A stretch of 64,000 bases of DNA from Manduca sexta (Eukaryota > Arthropoda > Insecta > Lepidoptera > Sphingidae). The stretch covers positions 15,222,589 through 15,286,588 of the forward strand of contig NC_051142.1 in assembly GCF_014839805.1 (NCBI RefSeq), given 5' to 3'. Every line of letters starts with the position of its first letter. Position 1 is the stretch's first letter. The translations under genes were made by a program, and so were the position numbers. The notes beneath the pieces are model-generated. The model had not been told where the DNA came from. It saw only the letters and a list, made by a program, of their open reading frames with translations, and searched no databases. Shown piece after piece: positions 36,801 through 47,093 of the stretch.

Positions 36801-37161
36801 TTTATTAATAAATTAATAACGGGATTTACATACAAACAGGAAAATAAAAACTCCCGGAAATTGTAAGTAAAGTCTTTAAGCTTCGAAAATTTATTTTCAC
36901 ATTACGTTGAAAAATTCTTTGTTGCTAATCCCTGTTCATATCAACCATCGGGCATTTAAATAAGATATAAAAATATAGCCTTAGCTATATGTCAGCTGTG
37001 CAATAAATTGTCCCATGTTGTCCCACGGGCCTTTTTACTTATGAGAAGGGTAGAAGGGTCGTCTTCTGTCCACTTTGCCGGTCCAGAATGGTATGACAAA
37101 ATACCTTTGAATGTATTATCAGATCTAGGGCGAGCGTCTATCATTTAAGTTTTATCCTACA
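33877..37161. other. No gene seen over 3.3 kb
   Basis: A 17-base A run lies at 34226-34242. Overlapping frames of 61-76 codons at 35971-36402 are in different frames and show no domain. A decayed block at 37010-37095 (TGTCCCACGGGCC, GGTAGAAGG) may be an old relative of the SINE-B 3' end in minus orientation. No gene is supported. Confidence 0.3.
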
Positions 37162-37432
37162 CTAGCTGACCCGACAGACGTTGTCCCGTCTTAACTATGA
37201 ATTTGCAGCGCGCATTCTGTCAATCGCTGACAGTTATATAAAATTAATATTTTCGTTAAGTTTTCTTAAATTTTCTAATATTCCGCGCAATTTTTTGATT
37301 TTTTTCTTTCATTAGAACCTTCTCCTGAGAATAACAAACGCAACAAAAAAAATGTGGAATCGGTCCAGCCGTTCACGCGTGATGGCGTGACCAAGGGAAA
37401 TATGGATTCATTTATATATATATATATATAGA
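37162..37432 (-). mobile_element. Helitron-A, complete non-autonomous copy
   Basis: Minus strand: TCTATATATATATATATAAA at the 5' end, GGTCACGCCATCACGCGTGA, ACGGCTGGACCGATTCC, GGAGAAGGTTC, ACTGTCAGCGATTGACAGAA, then GACGGGACAACGTCTGTCGG and GTCAGCTAG at the 3' end. The outside bases are A before TC and T after CTAG, exactly the A|T target of Helitrons. The 271-base element has no coding sequence. It belongs to the group I recall as Lep1-type lepidopteran Helitrons. Confidence 0.8.
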
Positions 37433-37824
37433 TAATAAAATCTGTAACAACGTAATTTCGAATGTCAGGAGTATGGATCCTGATATCAGAATTTCTTAGC
37501 AGTTTGATACGTTAAGATATACTCATAGACTACGAAACCACTTTATAAATTATCGAAATATTCTCCATTGTTTTGTAAACAACTCGTATCTTAAATAAGA
37601 AATTCTTTGAATACCAGTTTAGGATGGAGCCCTTTGAGCCGTCTGCCCGAGGGCAGGCCTTATCTAAATGAACTGGGTCCTCGTAATGTTAATTTAAGAT
37701 TCTGCTCAAAATTATTTAGTGCTTTAGTTTCGTGATACATTGTCTGGGGTTGTTTTATTGGGATGAGAGGAGCTGTGAAAGGGAAGACTTTCTCAATAGT
37801 AATTAGTAAGAGTCAATTTCTCGT

Positions 37825-37970
37825 TGTGGTTTTTTCAATGCAATGTGACTTCTACCTAATAGTGCATCGTAACTACATCTACTACCGAAATACGACAATA
37901 AAATCGTGGTTTTCTTTGCATTACAGTGACTAATAGTGAATGCATTGTAACTACATCGACCACCGAAATA
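37825..37970 (+). repeat. Two-unit tandem repeat, ~80-base period
   Basis: Unit 1 (37825-37892) and unit 2 (37905-37970) share GTGGTTTT, GTGACT, CTAATAGTG, ATGCAT.GTAACTACATC- and ACCGAAATA in the same order. The 61-codon minus frame over it shows the same repeat at protein level, which is expected from the DNA repeat and is not evidence of a gene. Confidence 0.65.
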
Positions 37971-38287
37971 GATTTTGCCCCAAAGCAATCGTCAGAATCA
38001 TACCTATACTTATACCATGACTGAATATATAGACTGACCCCGAATGACCTTCTGTCGACGGTCGCGACAAAAGTATTCCTCCTTTATTGAACATATATCG
38101 ACTGATCCCAGATTGCAATTCGTCGGAACACCTCATATAGCTAGTTTAGATTTGTATGGTAGCCATATTAGGTAAAACATAAACATATCCAAACAGGCAT
38201 CAACAACTTAGTGCTCTAGATAAGAATTATGGTCAATTTTACATCAGTACTTCAGCCAGGCTTCCAATAAACTTAAACATTTTAAAC

Positions 38288-38545
38288 CTAACAAGTACAG
38301 CTATTGTTAATTCCAACAGAAATTCCCGATCTGAACGGAAAGCGTTTATATAGCGTGCTTAAATCGCGAACTAGTAGCGCCATGGACAGGGCATTGTTGA
38401 ACTTATCGCTTAATTGTTTAATGTGCTCAGTTAGTTTAGTTTTAGTAATATCTTGCTTTATCTGCGACCGGGCTGGCGATATTCCCGATATAGTAGGTAG
38501 TCTTAGGACTCTACTTGTCAATCCGATTAAAATTTTGACGTTCAA
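38288..38545 (-). CDS. Unidentified 85-codon frame, weak
   Basis: The plus strand is also open across almost the same interval (38304-38573), so at most one strand can be coding. On the minus strand the central part (SQIKQDITKTKLTEHIKQL) is mixed-charge, could form an amphipathic helix and looks more protein-like than most frames here. No family, start context or splice pattern supports it. It lies about 190 bases left of the piggyBac relic with no demonstrated link. Confidence 0.15.
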   Translation of the reverse strand: MNVKILIGLTSRVLRLPTISGISPARSQIKQDITKTKLTEHIKQLSDKFNNALSMALLVRDLSTLYKRFPFRSGISVGINNSCTC

Positions 38546-38738
38546 TTTCCATTTAAGATTTTACCATCGTTAATGGAGACTACTGCCTTGTCTTAATATG
38601 TCGTGAAAATAATTTTCTGACATAGGCTTTGAAGTGATATTTCTATTTTTTCAAGAATGCGACAGTTTAAGGTAATCTAACAGAGTCTTCCTCTCCTTGC
38701 CTTCCCTTTCTTCCATAACTATTACTCCTTTAGCTTAA

Positions 38739-39903
38739 CGCGTTCACTGCGAACATATTTTATGTAAACTTTAAACTGGTGCGTTATGGGGCAGTTCTGA
38801 CCCAAACAGGACTTATTTTCAGTGCGTCGTGAGGTCAAATTAACCTCTCCTAAACTTCTGGATATAAATATTTTTTATTACTGTTAGGTGCACAGTATCG
38901 AGTTTTTTGCATTCAGGAATGCTAGTTCGACATCCTGGCAACTTACAAATAGCAGCGCCTTTAGTTCGCATGTTTAGTTTGTCTTAAACAGAGGGTACAA
39001 TTTGTGGTGTCATATTGACCCCACAACGCACTGAAGCTATCGAAATACTAGTGATGGGAAACACTAAAATTTATACTTCTAAGCGGTAGGTATTGAAATA
39101 AAATACTAATTTACAATTAATAACTGTATTTTATAAAAAGGTATTATTTTTATGCTCTATATTAAAACACGTTAAACATAAACGTATGTTGCATTGTCTG
39201 CAAATAGTAGGAACTTTCTTCACCTTTTTACCGGCTTCAATACTAGAAAGCGTTAATCTTAGATTATTGTAACAACCAGTACATCTCCTTCTCTTGTCTT
39301 CTTTCTCATGGATGTGATTGTTCGTACCTCATTTTTTATTGACAGCTGTAAATAACAGAACATGCATAGTACATAGCCCCACATGCACATGCTATAAAAC
39401 TGTTTTAGTTTCAGCTGCAAAACCAAGGTCAGTAGTGAATATTATTATAGTCAAACTCAAACTCATAGTGTAGAGTAGCGTAGCATAGCATAGCTAATGC
39501 TTCAATATTTTTACGTATTTTTTTTCACTTAGTTTAGAGAGCGACGTGACGGCCTCCCCTACATTGCACAGCGCATCACTAATGGCGCGGGCGCACCATC
39601 CAGTGCGGGTGTGGGGTGCAGAGTGTGGGGTCATACTGACCACACGCCGCACTGGAGAGAAATATTTATCGTTAGGTGCGGGAGAGGTCAAATTGACCCA
39701 TGATTGTATTTAATATTCTAAAGTGTTCCTATTGAAGTAGGAAATAGCTTAGTCTATTTGTCTTTTTCTTTCAATAAGAATTCTTAAAGTTATGCCTTCC
39801 GCACCAGATGAACAAGAACTATTTAATTCGCCGCATTAAATAGTTCTATATATAGATCTAAGTTAAACATGGGTCAATAAGACCTCACAGGGCAGTGAAC
39901 GTG
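38739..39903 (-). mobile_element. piggyBac deletion derivative with TTAA duplication
   Basis: TTAA at 38735-38738 and 39904-39907 flanks terminal repeats CGCGTTCACTGC (left) and, inverted, CACGTTCACTGC (right), 11 of 12 identical. TTAA target duplication with a short CAC/CGC-starting TIR is the piggyBac signature. Only the C-terminal part of the transposase remains (39131-39307, minus), so the 1165-base element is an internal deletion of what is usually about 2.4 kb and cannot move by itself. Inside are five palindrome-like GGTCA...TGACC blocks (near 38831, 39006, 39626, 39684, 39868), candidate transposase-binding sites. Confidence 0.8.
39131..39307 (-). pseudogene. piggyBac transposase C-terminal zinc-ribbon relic
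   Basis: The minus strand is open for 58 codons from just after an in-frame TGA to a TAA at 39131-39133. It begins with basic RKDKRRR and contains C-x2-C-x23-C-x2-C-x4-C-x2-C (CTGC, CRQC, CLTC). This is the arrangement of the small zinc-ribbon that ends piggyBac-family transposases, where it binds the terminal DNA. The last residues after the final CF (NIEHK) also fit the family, and the frame then stops naturally. The catalytic DDD domain is missing upstream and the frame is closed by the TGA, so this is a relic. Its position between matching TTAA-flanked TIRs supports the call independently. Confidence 0.75.
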
Positions 39904-39907
39904 TTAA

Positions 39908-40549
39908 GGCTGACAGTCCTTCGAGTGTTCTTTAGCTGTATGGTTGGTGTGGTGGTAGCTATGGTTACTGGATAGACCATAAAAAGATGAGTTTATACGT
40001 ACCAGCAAAACTTTCAACCATTTGTATATTGGTAAGAAGTGTGGTAATGATTAAGGGTATCTTTTTGTAGAAAGAAGAAAAGGCTTGTTTAAGCCTTTCT
40101 GGAATATTGACTCAAAATTTCAACAAAATCAGATAACTTCTCTAACTCAAAAAAACTCGTATTAATACCGAAAATAGTGTGACTCTACCACAAGTATTTT
40201 GAAAGTTTTTAACTGTAATAATGTTAACCAGCAATAACATCATAGTCAATGGCGTCTATTAATATATTTTTTTAAGTTTTCCATACGATAGGGCTTACTA
40301 ATAATCATAGGCTGTATCATCCATAACCATATATACGTGAAAAAAAAGTATTCCAACCTTCGACATCTAAAACAAATTATGGTTCAAATACATTCGTACG
40401 ACGAGCTAGTAATATTCATAACATGCAGTTCTCCGACATCGATATGTTTTTATATCTATGAATAGTTTTAAACGTTATATAATAGAATATCTATGTGGAA
40501 ATTAATTTGTTAATTCTCCAACTACATTTTATGCATAATTTTAATTAGG
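39908..40549. other. No gene seen
   Basis: No supported gene or repeat. Confidence 0.35.
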
Positions 40550-40721
40550 TTTTTTTTTTGTTATCTTTATTTCATTGTATTTTAATTAATGTTATTGTTC
40601 CCTCTTTCCATACCTGTGTTATTTATTAGTGGAAACTTCGCTGGATTCTGTTACATATTCTTTAATTATTTATATTTGATATTTTCTGTTTGTTTCCCAA
40701 ATATTAAATAAATAAATAAAT
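40550..40721 (+). repeat. Possible LINE 3' tail
   Basis: A T-rich segment ending CCCAAATATTAAATAAATAA then ATAAATG. The AATAAA signal followed by tandem AAAT units is a common non-LTR retrotransposon ending. No coding sequence or second copy is seen. Confidence 0.35.
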
Positions 40722-41314
40722 GCTGTAGTCACATACCGTTCAAGAGTTCTAAAACTTCTTTAACTTTAATAAATGAACTCAAGATTCCTGTAGACAGCTC
40801 GTTTGCCCACATAAGCTAAGCTCCACTGCACAGAATCGATTACCGCGAACACTCGAGAACCCGAAGAACAGCACCATTATGGGACGTTTATACGTCGCGT
40901 AATGATCTTGCACTGAACAAAGTGTTTTATTTTTGTTTATTTTATTTGTCTACTCCCTATCATACTAGTGTAAAGTCTTTTATTGTTTATTTTATTTATA
41001 TTTACTCCTTCTATTTCATTCTTGTGATTTTTTAAAAATCTTTTATTAATAATTAATCAAGCTTAGTAATTTATAGCTGGTTCTCTGATAATTTGGAAGA
41101 AAGTGACAAAACAGTGATTGCGTGAAGTACTTTCATTGATGATTTCTTATTCTTAGCACTCGCCCCCGAGGATGACTTACTTAATAGATCGAAACTGGTC
41201 GGCGATTCCGACTACTTTTTAAACGTGAGTAAAACCGTGTTGTTTTCGACAAATTTAATATGTCTCGCGTATGTTTTAATATTATGATTTCTTATGTTTA
41301 CGCGAATGCTAGAC
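40722..41314. other. No gene seen; possible Penelope-like flank
   Basis: The 41135-41300 part (CACTCGCCCCCGAGGATGAC, GTTTACGCGAATGCTAGACAT) leads into the Penelope-like motif and may belong to the same element. The CGCGTAAACATAAGAAATCAT motif recurs in inverse at 50659-50684. Confidence 0.3.
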
Positions 41315-41462
41315 ATTGAACTAAAAAAAATTTTCGGAATTTTTCGCGGTTTTCTATATTATAATTATTTTATGCCCCCCCCCCCCCCCCCTCCATCGTG
41401 ATCATGAAGGCTGCAAAGTCTTCGAAACGTCAGGAGACAATAATTTAAAAAAATCGCGAAAG
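41315..41462 (+). repeat. Penelope-like end, with 17-base C run
   Basis: TTTTTCGCGGTTTTCTATAT, a C run at 41375-41391, then CATCGTGATCATGAAGGCTG, CAAAGTCTTCGAAACGTCAG and GAGACAATAATTTAAAAA. The motif is the same as at 1713 and 59236. No reverse transcriptase frame is left. The C run is a likely length-variable site. Confidence 0.4.
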
Positions 41463-42065
41463 AGAAAGAAAAAATATTGATTACTTTATTTACAGTAAAA
41501 TACTAATTAATAAAATCTTTTGTGAAAACATAAGTCGATTGTAACCATTTCAAAATCAACTTTGTTCTGATTGGTCCATTTTTGAGATAGATCGAAGCAT
41601 GCTATTGGGATCGTTTGTTGAAAATAAATGGTAATTGAAAATAACGGTAAATGAGAATTTAGCTAAACAGCGAAAAATACACCGGAACCTGTTCATATAC
41701 ATAGTTGAACACAAATTTGATGAACGATGTAAATAAAATATCGCATTTTATTTATCTCAGATACGTCTGCTTTGCAAACATATACCTTAAAACAAATATA
41801 TAAGATAATATAATCACCAACGCAAGCTGATAGTTACTAAAGACTATTAATTACATCTCCCATTTTAGAACAAAAGCGACTATAATGTTTATTACTTCCT
41901 ACACAAATACTTCAACACAAAGAATTTGTAGTGTTCGATAGAGAATTTTTTAATCCGAGTCACAAAGGAATTCCTTATTAAATTTTAATTTATCTTGTTC
42001 AAGTACTTTGATGTGATTGCGATTCAAAATACAAGTAAAATAATGAAACTAAATTAAAAATATAG
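41463..42065. other. No gene seen, very AT-rich
   Basis: No supported gene or repeat. Confidence 0.35.
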
Positions 42066-42283
42066 GCTGTTCATTTTGTTACAGACATAGCTTAAAATTT
42101 TCTTTTTGTTACAGACATAGCTTAAAGTTTGACATAGCTTAAAATTATTATAAGGTGAAAATGTTCGATAATATAAACATACTACTTTATAATAGGACAA
42201 TCAATGCTTAAAATCATTAGAAGATGAAAATGTTCGCTATACTAGACGATAATATAAAATTACTACTTTATAATAAGATAATT
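42066..42283 (+). repeat. Compound tandem repeats
   Basis: First array: TTTGTTACAGACATAGCTTA appears at about 42075 and 42104, with a shorter third unit GACATAGCTTAAAATT at 42131. Second array: the block starting TTAAAATTATTATAAGGTGA (42140-42204) is repeated at 42209-42283 as TTAAAATCATTAGAAGATGA..., with a 12-base insertion after AAAATGTTCG. Two duplication events lie next to each other. Confidence 0.65.
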
Positions 42284-45017
42284 ACGAAAATAAGATAAAT
42301 AAAAGAATGCGGGATATTTAGGGTATTTTACTCGAAGAACGTTTTTAGGTAGCCTCTCTGTTAAACAGAAAACCACGTTATCCATTTCAATTATGGACCT
42401 TTTATAAAGTAAAAAATCTATTAATTAATTACTCTTTATTAATTGATGTTGCATATTTTGACGTTTTTCATGCATATTCTGAACAGTTTTCTTGTATATA
42501 TGCATATTTCGGGATTTTAAGTTGCATATAATCCCGCGTCTATTACAAACTGTGTGTTATTCGCAACTAATCCAGTCTGAAAACCTTATCCAGCCTAAAA
42601 CTCCCAATATATTCAATTACTTATATCATTTAATTTCTTATAAAATCATTGAAACATTTAAAAGTATTTAAAAAGGTATATCAAAAAGACCCATTAGTAA
42701 ATTAAATCCTAAAACGCACGCTTTCAAAATGGTTATAAGGTTACTGGGCTTTCGGTTCAATCAAAACCGGCTCACACGGGCTTGCCATTGAAAATATTTT
42801 CCCTACATACTATATAGATATAATTTATTTTATTTTTTATTTGGCTTTACTCGCGGCTTCGCCTGCATGAAAAGCCTTAAAAAAACTTACTATGATAAAA
42901 TATATCGCCAGGATCATCTATTTTAAAAATCATACTAAAAATCCCATTATTACTCATGCAAGCAAATTACTGGAATAAAAGTAATCTATATCGCTGCTTG
43001 AATTCAAAACTACCACAAATGAAAATTATACTTTTTTACAGGAGAGCTAATTAAAGAAAAAAAAATCATTTTATCTAATTATTTGTTATTTTATAAAAAA
43101 TATAGTATGAATATTATATATACTTAGAAGCGTATTTTTAAGCTGCATTAAATGTTTTAAGTGGTTTTGTGATCTACTGAATGCTAGAGGAGATATAAGC
43201 TATATATAGATATAACCTTTGAATATAAAAAAAATGTTTGAAATATACTAAATATGGGAGAAAACAACCACAAATCAAAAAATAATTATACTAATTATGC
43301 TTCTCTATAAAATGTTTAAGAAATACAATAAAAGTGACCATGCAATATAATAAAATAACTAAAATGCTATCTAAAACTTAAAACCAATCAAAGTTTTCCT
43401 CAAATTAACAAATAAAAAACTTCGAAAGTGTTGTAAAATAATCAATAAATATTTTTTAAGTTCTATTCAAACAATGTAAACATAAAAGAAAATGTATAAA
43501 ACTGGCCAAGCTAATTATCAAAAGTAACGAAAGATTTTTAAAACTTACCATAAGACAAAAACTTTACAAATATCAAGAAAATATTTAAAACTTTTAAACA
43601 AAATTCTTTGCCATTATGCTGTAACTTTTAAATCAACAATATTATTATTAAAACGTTATCTTATTACCATAATAGTATATTAAATGCAATTAGGACATGA
43701 GATGACAGGACATGACGCATATGAGACCATGAAATCACAACAATTTGGCTCGTTTGCGGTTGTTTTTCCTAGTCTTGAACATTTTCGCTTTTACTTCTAC
43801 TGTTATATTTTAATATTTTGAGTAATATATATTCTCTTCTACTCATTTTATAAAAAATAAAAACTATAAATTATGAAGTAATGGCTTATATACACCTACC
43901 TCGCTCCTTTTGAATAATCATGTCGAGGTGACGGTTCAAAAAGGACCTAGCGTTTTCAAAAATATTAAATTCATAAAGTAGCATAAACAGAATAGCTAAT
44001 AAACAGGAAATCAATTGCCTTAGGACGAAATTGATTTATTTAACATTAAAACCTACGTAATAGTAGTAATATAATACCTAAAAACATACCTAACATAATA
44101 TTTTTATAATCACAATAATTATAATCCCTTGCACAACAAAAATGCTAAAGTGATGTAATTCAAAACATGACTTTATCACTGAACCTATGTTTAAATATGT
44201 ATGAATGTAAGAATATAAGCAAAACTAGTTTAAGTCTGAATAAGGCCCTTTTGGTTTGAAGTGATAATAATAGGAAGTAGTTGTTATTATTCAAAATAAA
44301 CTATTTTTAAATAGCGTACTTTATATTAAATAACTTAATGCAAAATGAACACATTGTCTCATAAGGTTATTTTATGTAAAACATTAAAGTTTATTTAGCT
44401 ATATTTTTTGTGCAAAACAACCAGTTTTGAAATAGGGTTCTTTTGATATAAAAATAGTGTCATACTTACGTGTATTCTTTATTCAAAACTAAAGTATTCC
44501 GTTATATGATTGTTTTTTGTATAAAATTAATGCGTATCACAGATTAATTTTCGAGATATGGTACCTTTGCACAAAAGAAATGTGCTTTCAGTTCAGTTGT
44601 CGACGCGTAAATGGCAATATGGTGGTTTAGATCATATTTTGCGTGTTAAAAACGAAAATTCAAAACAAACGGTTGCGTTGTTTAGTACTTTAAAATGCAA
44701 AATCAGTGAGTGTCTTTTTTATATATAAAAATATGAAGGGTTACGATTGTATTTTTGCAATAAAAACATTTTTGATTTTTTTTTACTTGTGGCACTTTTT
44801 AATTCAAGCAGCGATATGTTAATACACAAAGTGATCTACTCGTGTGCCAAATTTCGTCCAAATCCGTAAAATCGTTTCTGCGTTTACCTCTTATAAATAT
44901 ACAAGCATCCAAAAATTTACATGACCTTTCACATTTATATTAGGAAGAATAAAAAAGATAAGCTGTACGCTACCAATGCCATTCCGAAACACCTCCATAG
45001 GGTTTGATACATTTATG
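42284..45017. other. Very AT-rich 2.7 kb, Helitron-B fragments
   Basis: No gene is supported. The 42842-42880 stretch (TTACTCGCGGCTTCGCCTGC) is a minus-strand Helitron-B 3' end, and 44760-44955 is a minus-strand Helitron-B 5' part (CCAAATCCGTAAAATCGTTT, ACATTTATATTAGGAAGA). ATATCGCTGCTTGAATT at 42988 recurs inverted near 44805, so sequences about 1.8 kb apart form an imperfect inverted pair. Confidence 0.45.
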
Positions 45018-45285
45018 CCCTTATTCATAAACTTTATTTATCTAAGGACGGAGCATGTGTGATACCAAGTCTGTTTCTCAGCTTTGTTTATCTAACAGCT
45101 TGCTGTTTGTTCAACTTTGTTTATCTGACAGCCAACTAGATTCAAGTTGTATCTCAATATTAGCTAATCACAACGGCCCTATGCCTACGCACTGCGAAGG
45201 CTGCCATGCCGTCAGCACTGAAAAACAAACTTATTATCACAGCAATGCTCCGTCCTTAGATAAATAACGTTTATGAATAAGAGGG
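45018..45285. mobile_element. MITE with ~38-bp TIRs
   Basis: CTTATTCATAAACTTTATTT, ATCTAAGGACGGAGCAT on the left is mirrored at 45246-45283 with one clear mismatch (ACTTTA against ACGTTA). The 268-base body contains CTTTGTTTATCT(A/G)ACAGC twice and no transposase. Long TIRs and short length make it a MITE; the superfamily is unknown because the target duplication is not clear. The 70-codon frame inside is a by-product. Confidence 0.8.
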
Positions 45286-45817
45286 TTAGTTTCTCCGTGT
45301 ACATACAAGACATCACTACGCATATCACTCCGCTCACGGTATCTGTTACACGCTATTAATTCCAATTTCCAAATTAAACATAAACATCATACTTATTTCA
45401 TAAAGGAACAATATTTAATCGATCTTCATTCGATATCAAATCTCAAATAACAATATCTCTCAACGTCGATAAAATTCCAGATCCAAGACTAGACTAGTAT
45501 TAATTATTCTCGCTGAACGGTTCTAAGAATAGCATGGATTCCCGGTTATTTGTCAAACGGTATCGGGATAGCTGGTATAAATCCCGAGCAGACCGGACCC
45601 GATAACTCGGTTCCATCTGGATAAATACCAATATTAATGTTCTGGTTTAAGAGAGGAATCTTTTGCGATGTTACTTTAGATACAAATACGTAGAAGTGAC
45701 TGATAATTATGATATACGATTTGGAATTATTTACGAGGAAGGCAATATTTGGAAGCTTAACTCCAATATTTGTTTAGCAAATTATATTGTAAGATGCATC
45801 ATCCTTGGATATTATTA
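45286..45817. other. No gene seen
   Basis: No supported gene. A GC-richer part at 45525-45620 (CCGGTTATTTGTCAAACGGT, GAGCAGACCGGACCC) shows no repeat partner. Confidence 0.3.
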
Positions 45818-46089
45818 TTTATATATATAAAAATGAATCCCTATTTCCCTTGGTCACGCCATCACGCGTGAACGGCTGAACCGATTTCACATATTTTGTT
45901 GTTGTTGTGTTTGTTATTGTCAGGAAAAGGTTCTTATGAAAAAAAAATCAAAAAATTGCGCGGAAAATTAGGAAATCTTCACGAAAATATTAATTTTATA
46001 TAACTGTCAATTGTTTGAAATAACTGTCAGCGATTGACAGAATGCGCGCTGCAAATTCATAATTAAGACGGGACAACGTTGACAGCTAG
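45818..46089 (+). mobile_element. Helitron-A copy, 5' end decayed
   Basis: TTATATATATAAAAATGAAT, CCTTGGTCACGCCATCACGC, GTGAACGGCTGAACCGATTT, GTCAGCGATTGACAGAATGC, ATTAAGACGGGACAACGTTG, ACAGCTAG followed by T. The 3' CTAG|T end is intact; the 5' TC has been lost. It is the closest relative of 37162-37432. Confidence 0.75.
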
Positions 46090-46508
46090 TTTATTATACG
46101 GATCTCTCAACAAATTATGCTAGTCTGTTTTGTATTAGTGGCTTGTGTGATGCAAAGCAACAAGACTTGCCATAAACAATAGTAACACTACATAGAACTT
46201 AAATTATACAGCACTCTACTTCGATCGATACTTTAAGACTAATTGTTTATTCTCATAGTTCCCAGTAGATACAAAGCGCTTCGGAACATAATAGAGATTG
46301 CTTGCATTCTGCTTTTTAGTGTTACAAATAGACTATGAATGGACTCGAAAACAAAAGACTATTTATCTGAACATCTGATTAAAAAATCATGATTGTTATT
46401 TAAGCGCAACATTATTCGTATTGTTCATGCGTAAAATCGTAAAGATGCAAACCCTTGAAAAGCAGTAAATAAACAAACTAATCAAAGCTAATATAGAGAA
46501 AACAATAA
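46090..46508. other. No gene seen
   Basis: No supported gene or repeat. Confidence 0.35.
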
Positions 46509-47093
46509 AGTTTGGAAAACACAGTCACGGGTCAAACCCATGTAGGTACGAATGGGTTTAATCAAATCGCCGTGACCAGGGAAATGTTAGTAAACTCCAA
46601 AACAACAGGGAACGTAATCAAAGGATCGCGAAGCCCTTTGTTTTCGAATATTTTTAAAGGGCTCTTCATAAATACATCACTAGATATCGGCTTCGGTGTA
46701 AGTTATGAGAATCAATGCAAACATTTAAATTATATTTTTATGCCAAGTAACGTTGTATACTATTCACATGTGCTTTACCAACCTGTAAGCAGGAATAGCA
46801 ATTATGAAACAATTTATTGAACACACAAAACGCAAGACAAAAATTTTGCAATGGATTTCCCTACGACAGAAGTAAATCCGGTAGGGGACATCGAAACTGC
46901 AAACAAAATTGAAACGTTGTTCGACTGCATACAGTTTTTAATTCTTTCACGCTATGCGACTATCTCAAAGCCCATGCCAGCGCCCGCAGAGCAGATATTG
47001 GAAAAGTTAACGCTAGAGATCGCTACGACGCCGGTGCCGTCAACTGATCTTGTCTTAATTGCTGCTCAGAGTTATTTAACTGTTACTAATTAA
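46509..47093 (+). pseudogene. 195-codon frame broken by one stop, unidentified
   Basis: One reading frame stays open from 46509 to 47093 apart from a single TGA at 46818-46820. The upstream part (first ATG at 46584) encodes about 78 residues from that ATG. The downstream part encodes a stretch that includes an 80-residue acidic segment from the ATG at 46851 (MDFPTTEVNPVGDIETANKI, later PAPAEQILEKLTLEIATTPV). Only one stop in 195 codons is unusual for such AT-rich DNA. No domain, signal peptide or membrane segment is clear. It may be a decayed coding relic, two chance frames, or an exon. GC content rises downstream through 47590. Confidence 0.25.

Noticed and set aside
37010..37095. Possible SINE-B relic
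   Set aside because: Only short words (CCCACGGGCC, AGAAGG) agree; too diverged to call as a separate feature.
37416..37430. TA dinucleotide run as an independent microsatellite
   Set aside because: It is the normal TATATA 5' end of the Helitron-A copy.
38304..38573. 89-codon plus frame
   Set aside because: Mirror of the minus frame in the same interval; at most one could be real and neither has support.
45055..45267. 70-codon frame with several Cys residues
   Set aside because: It is the body of a MITE and is bounded by its terminal repeats; the apparent motif repeat CLSNSLL/CLSDSQL comes from the DNA-level direct repeat.
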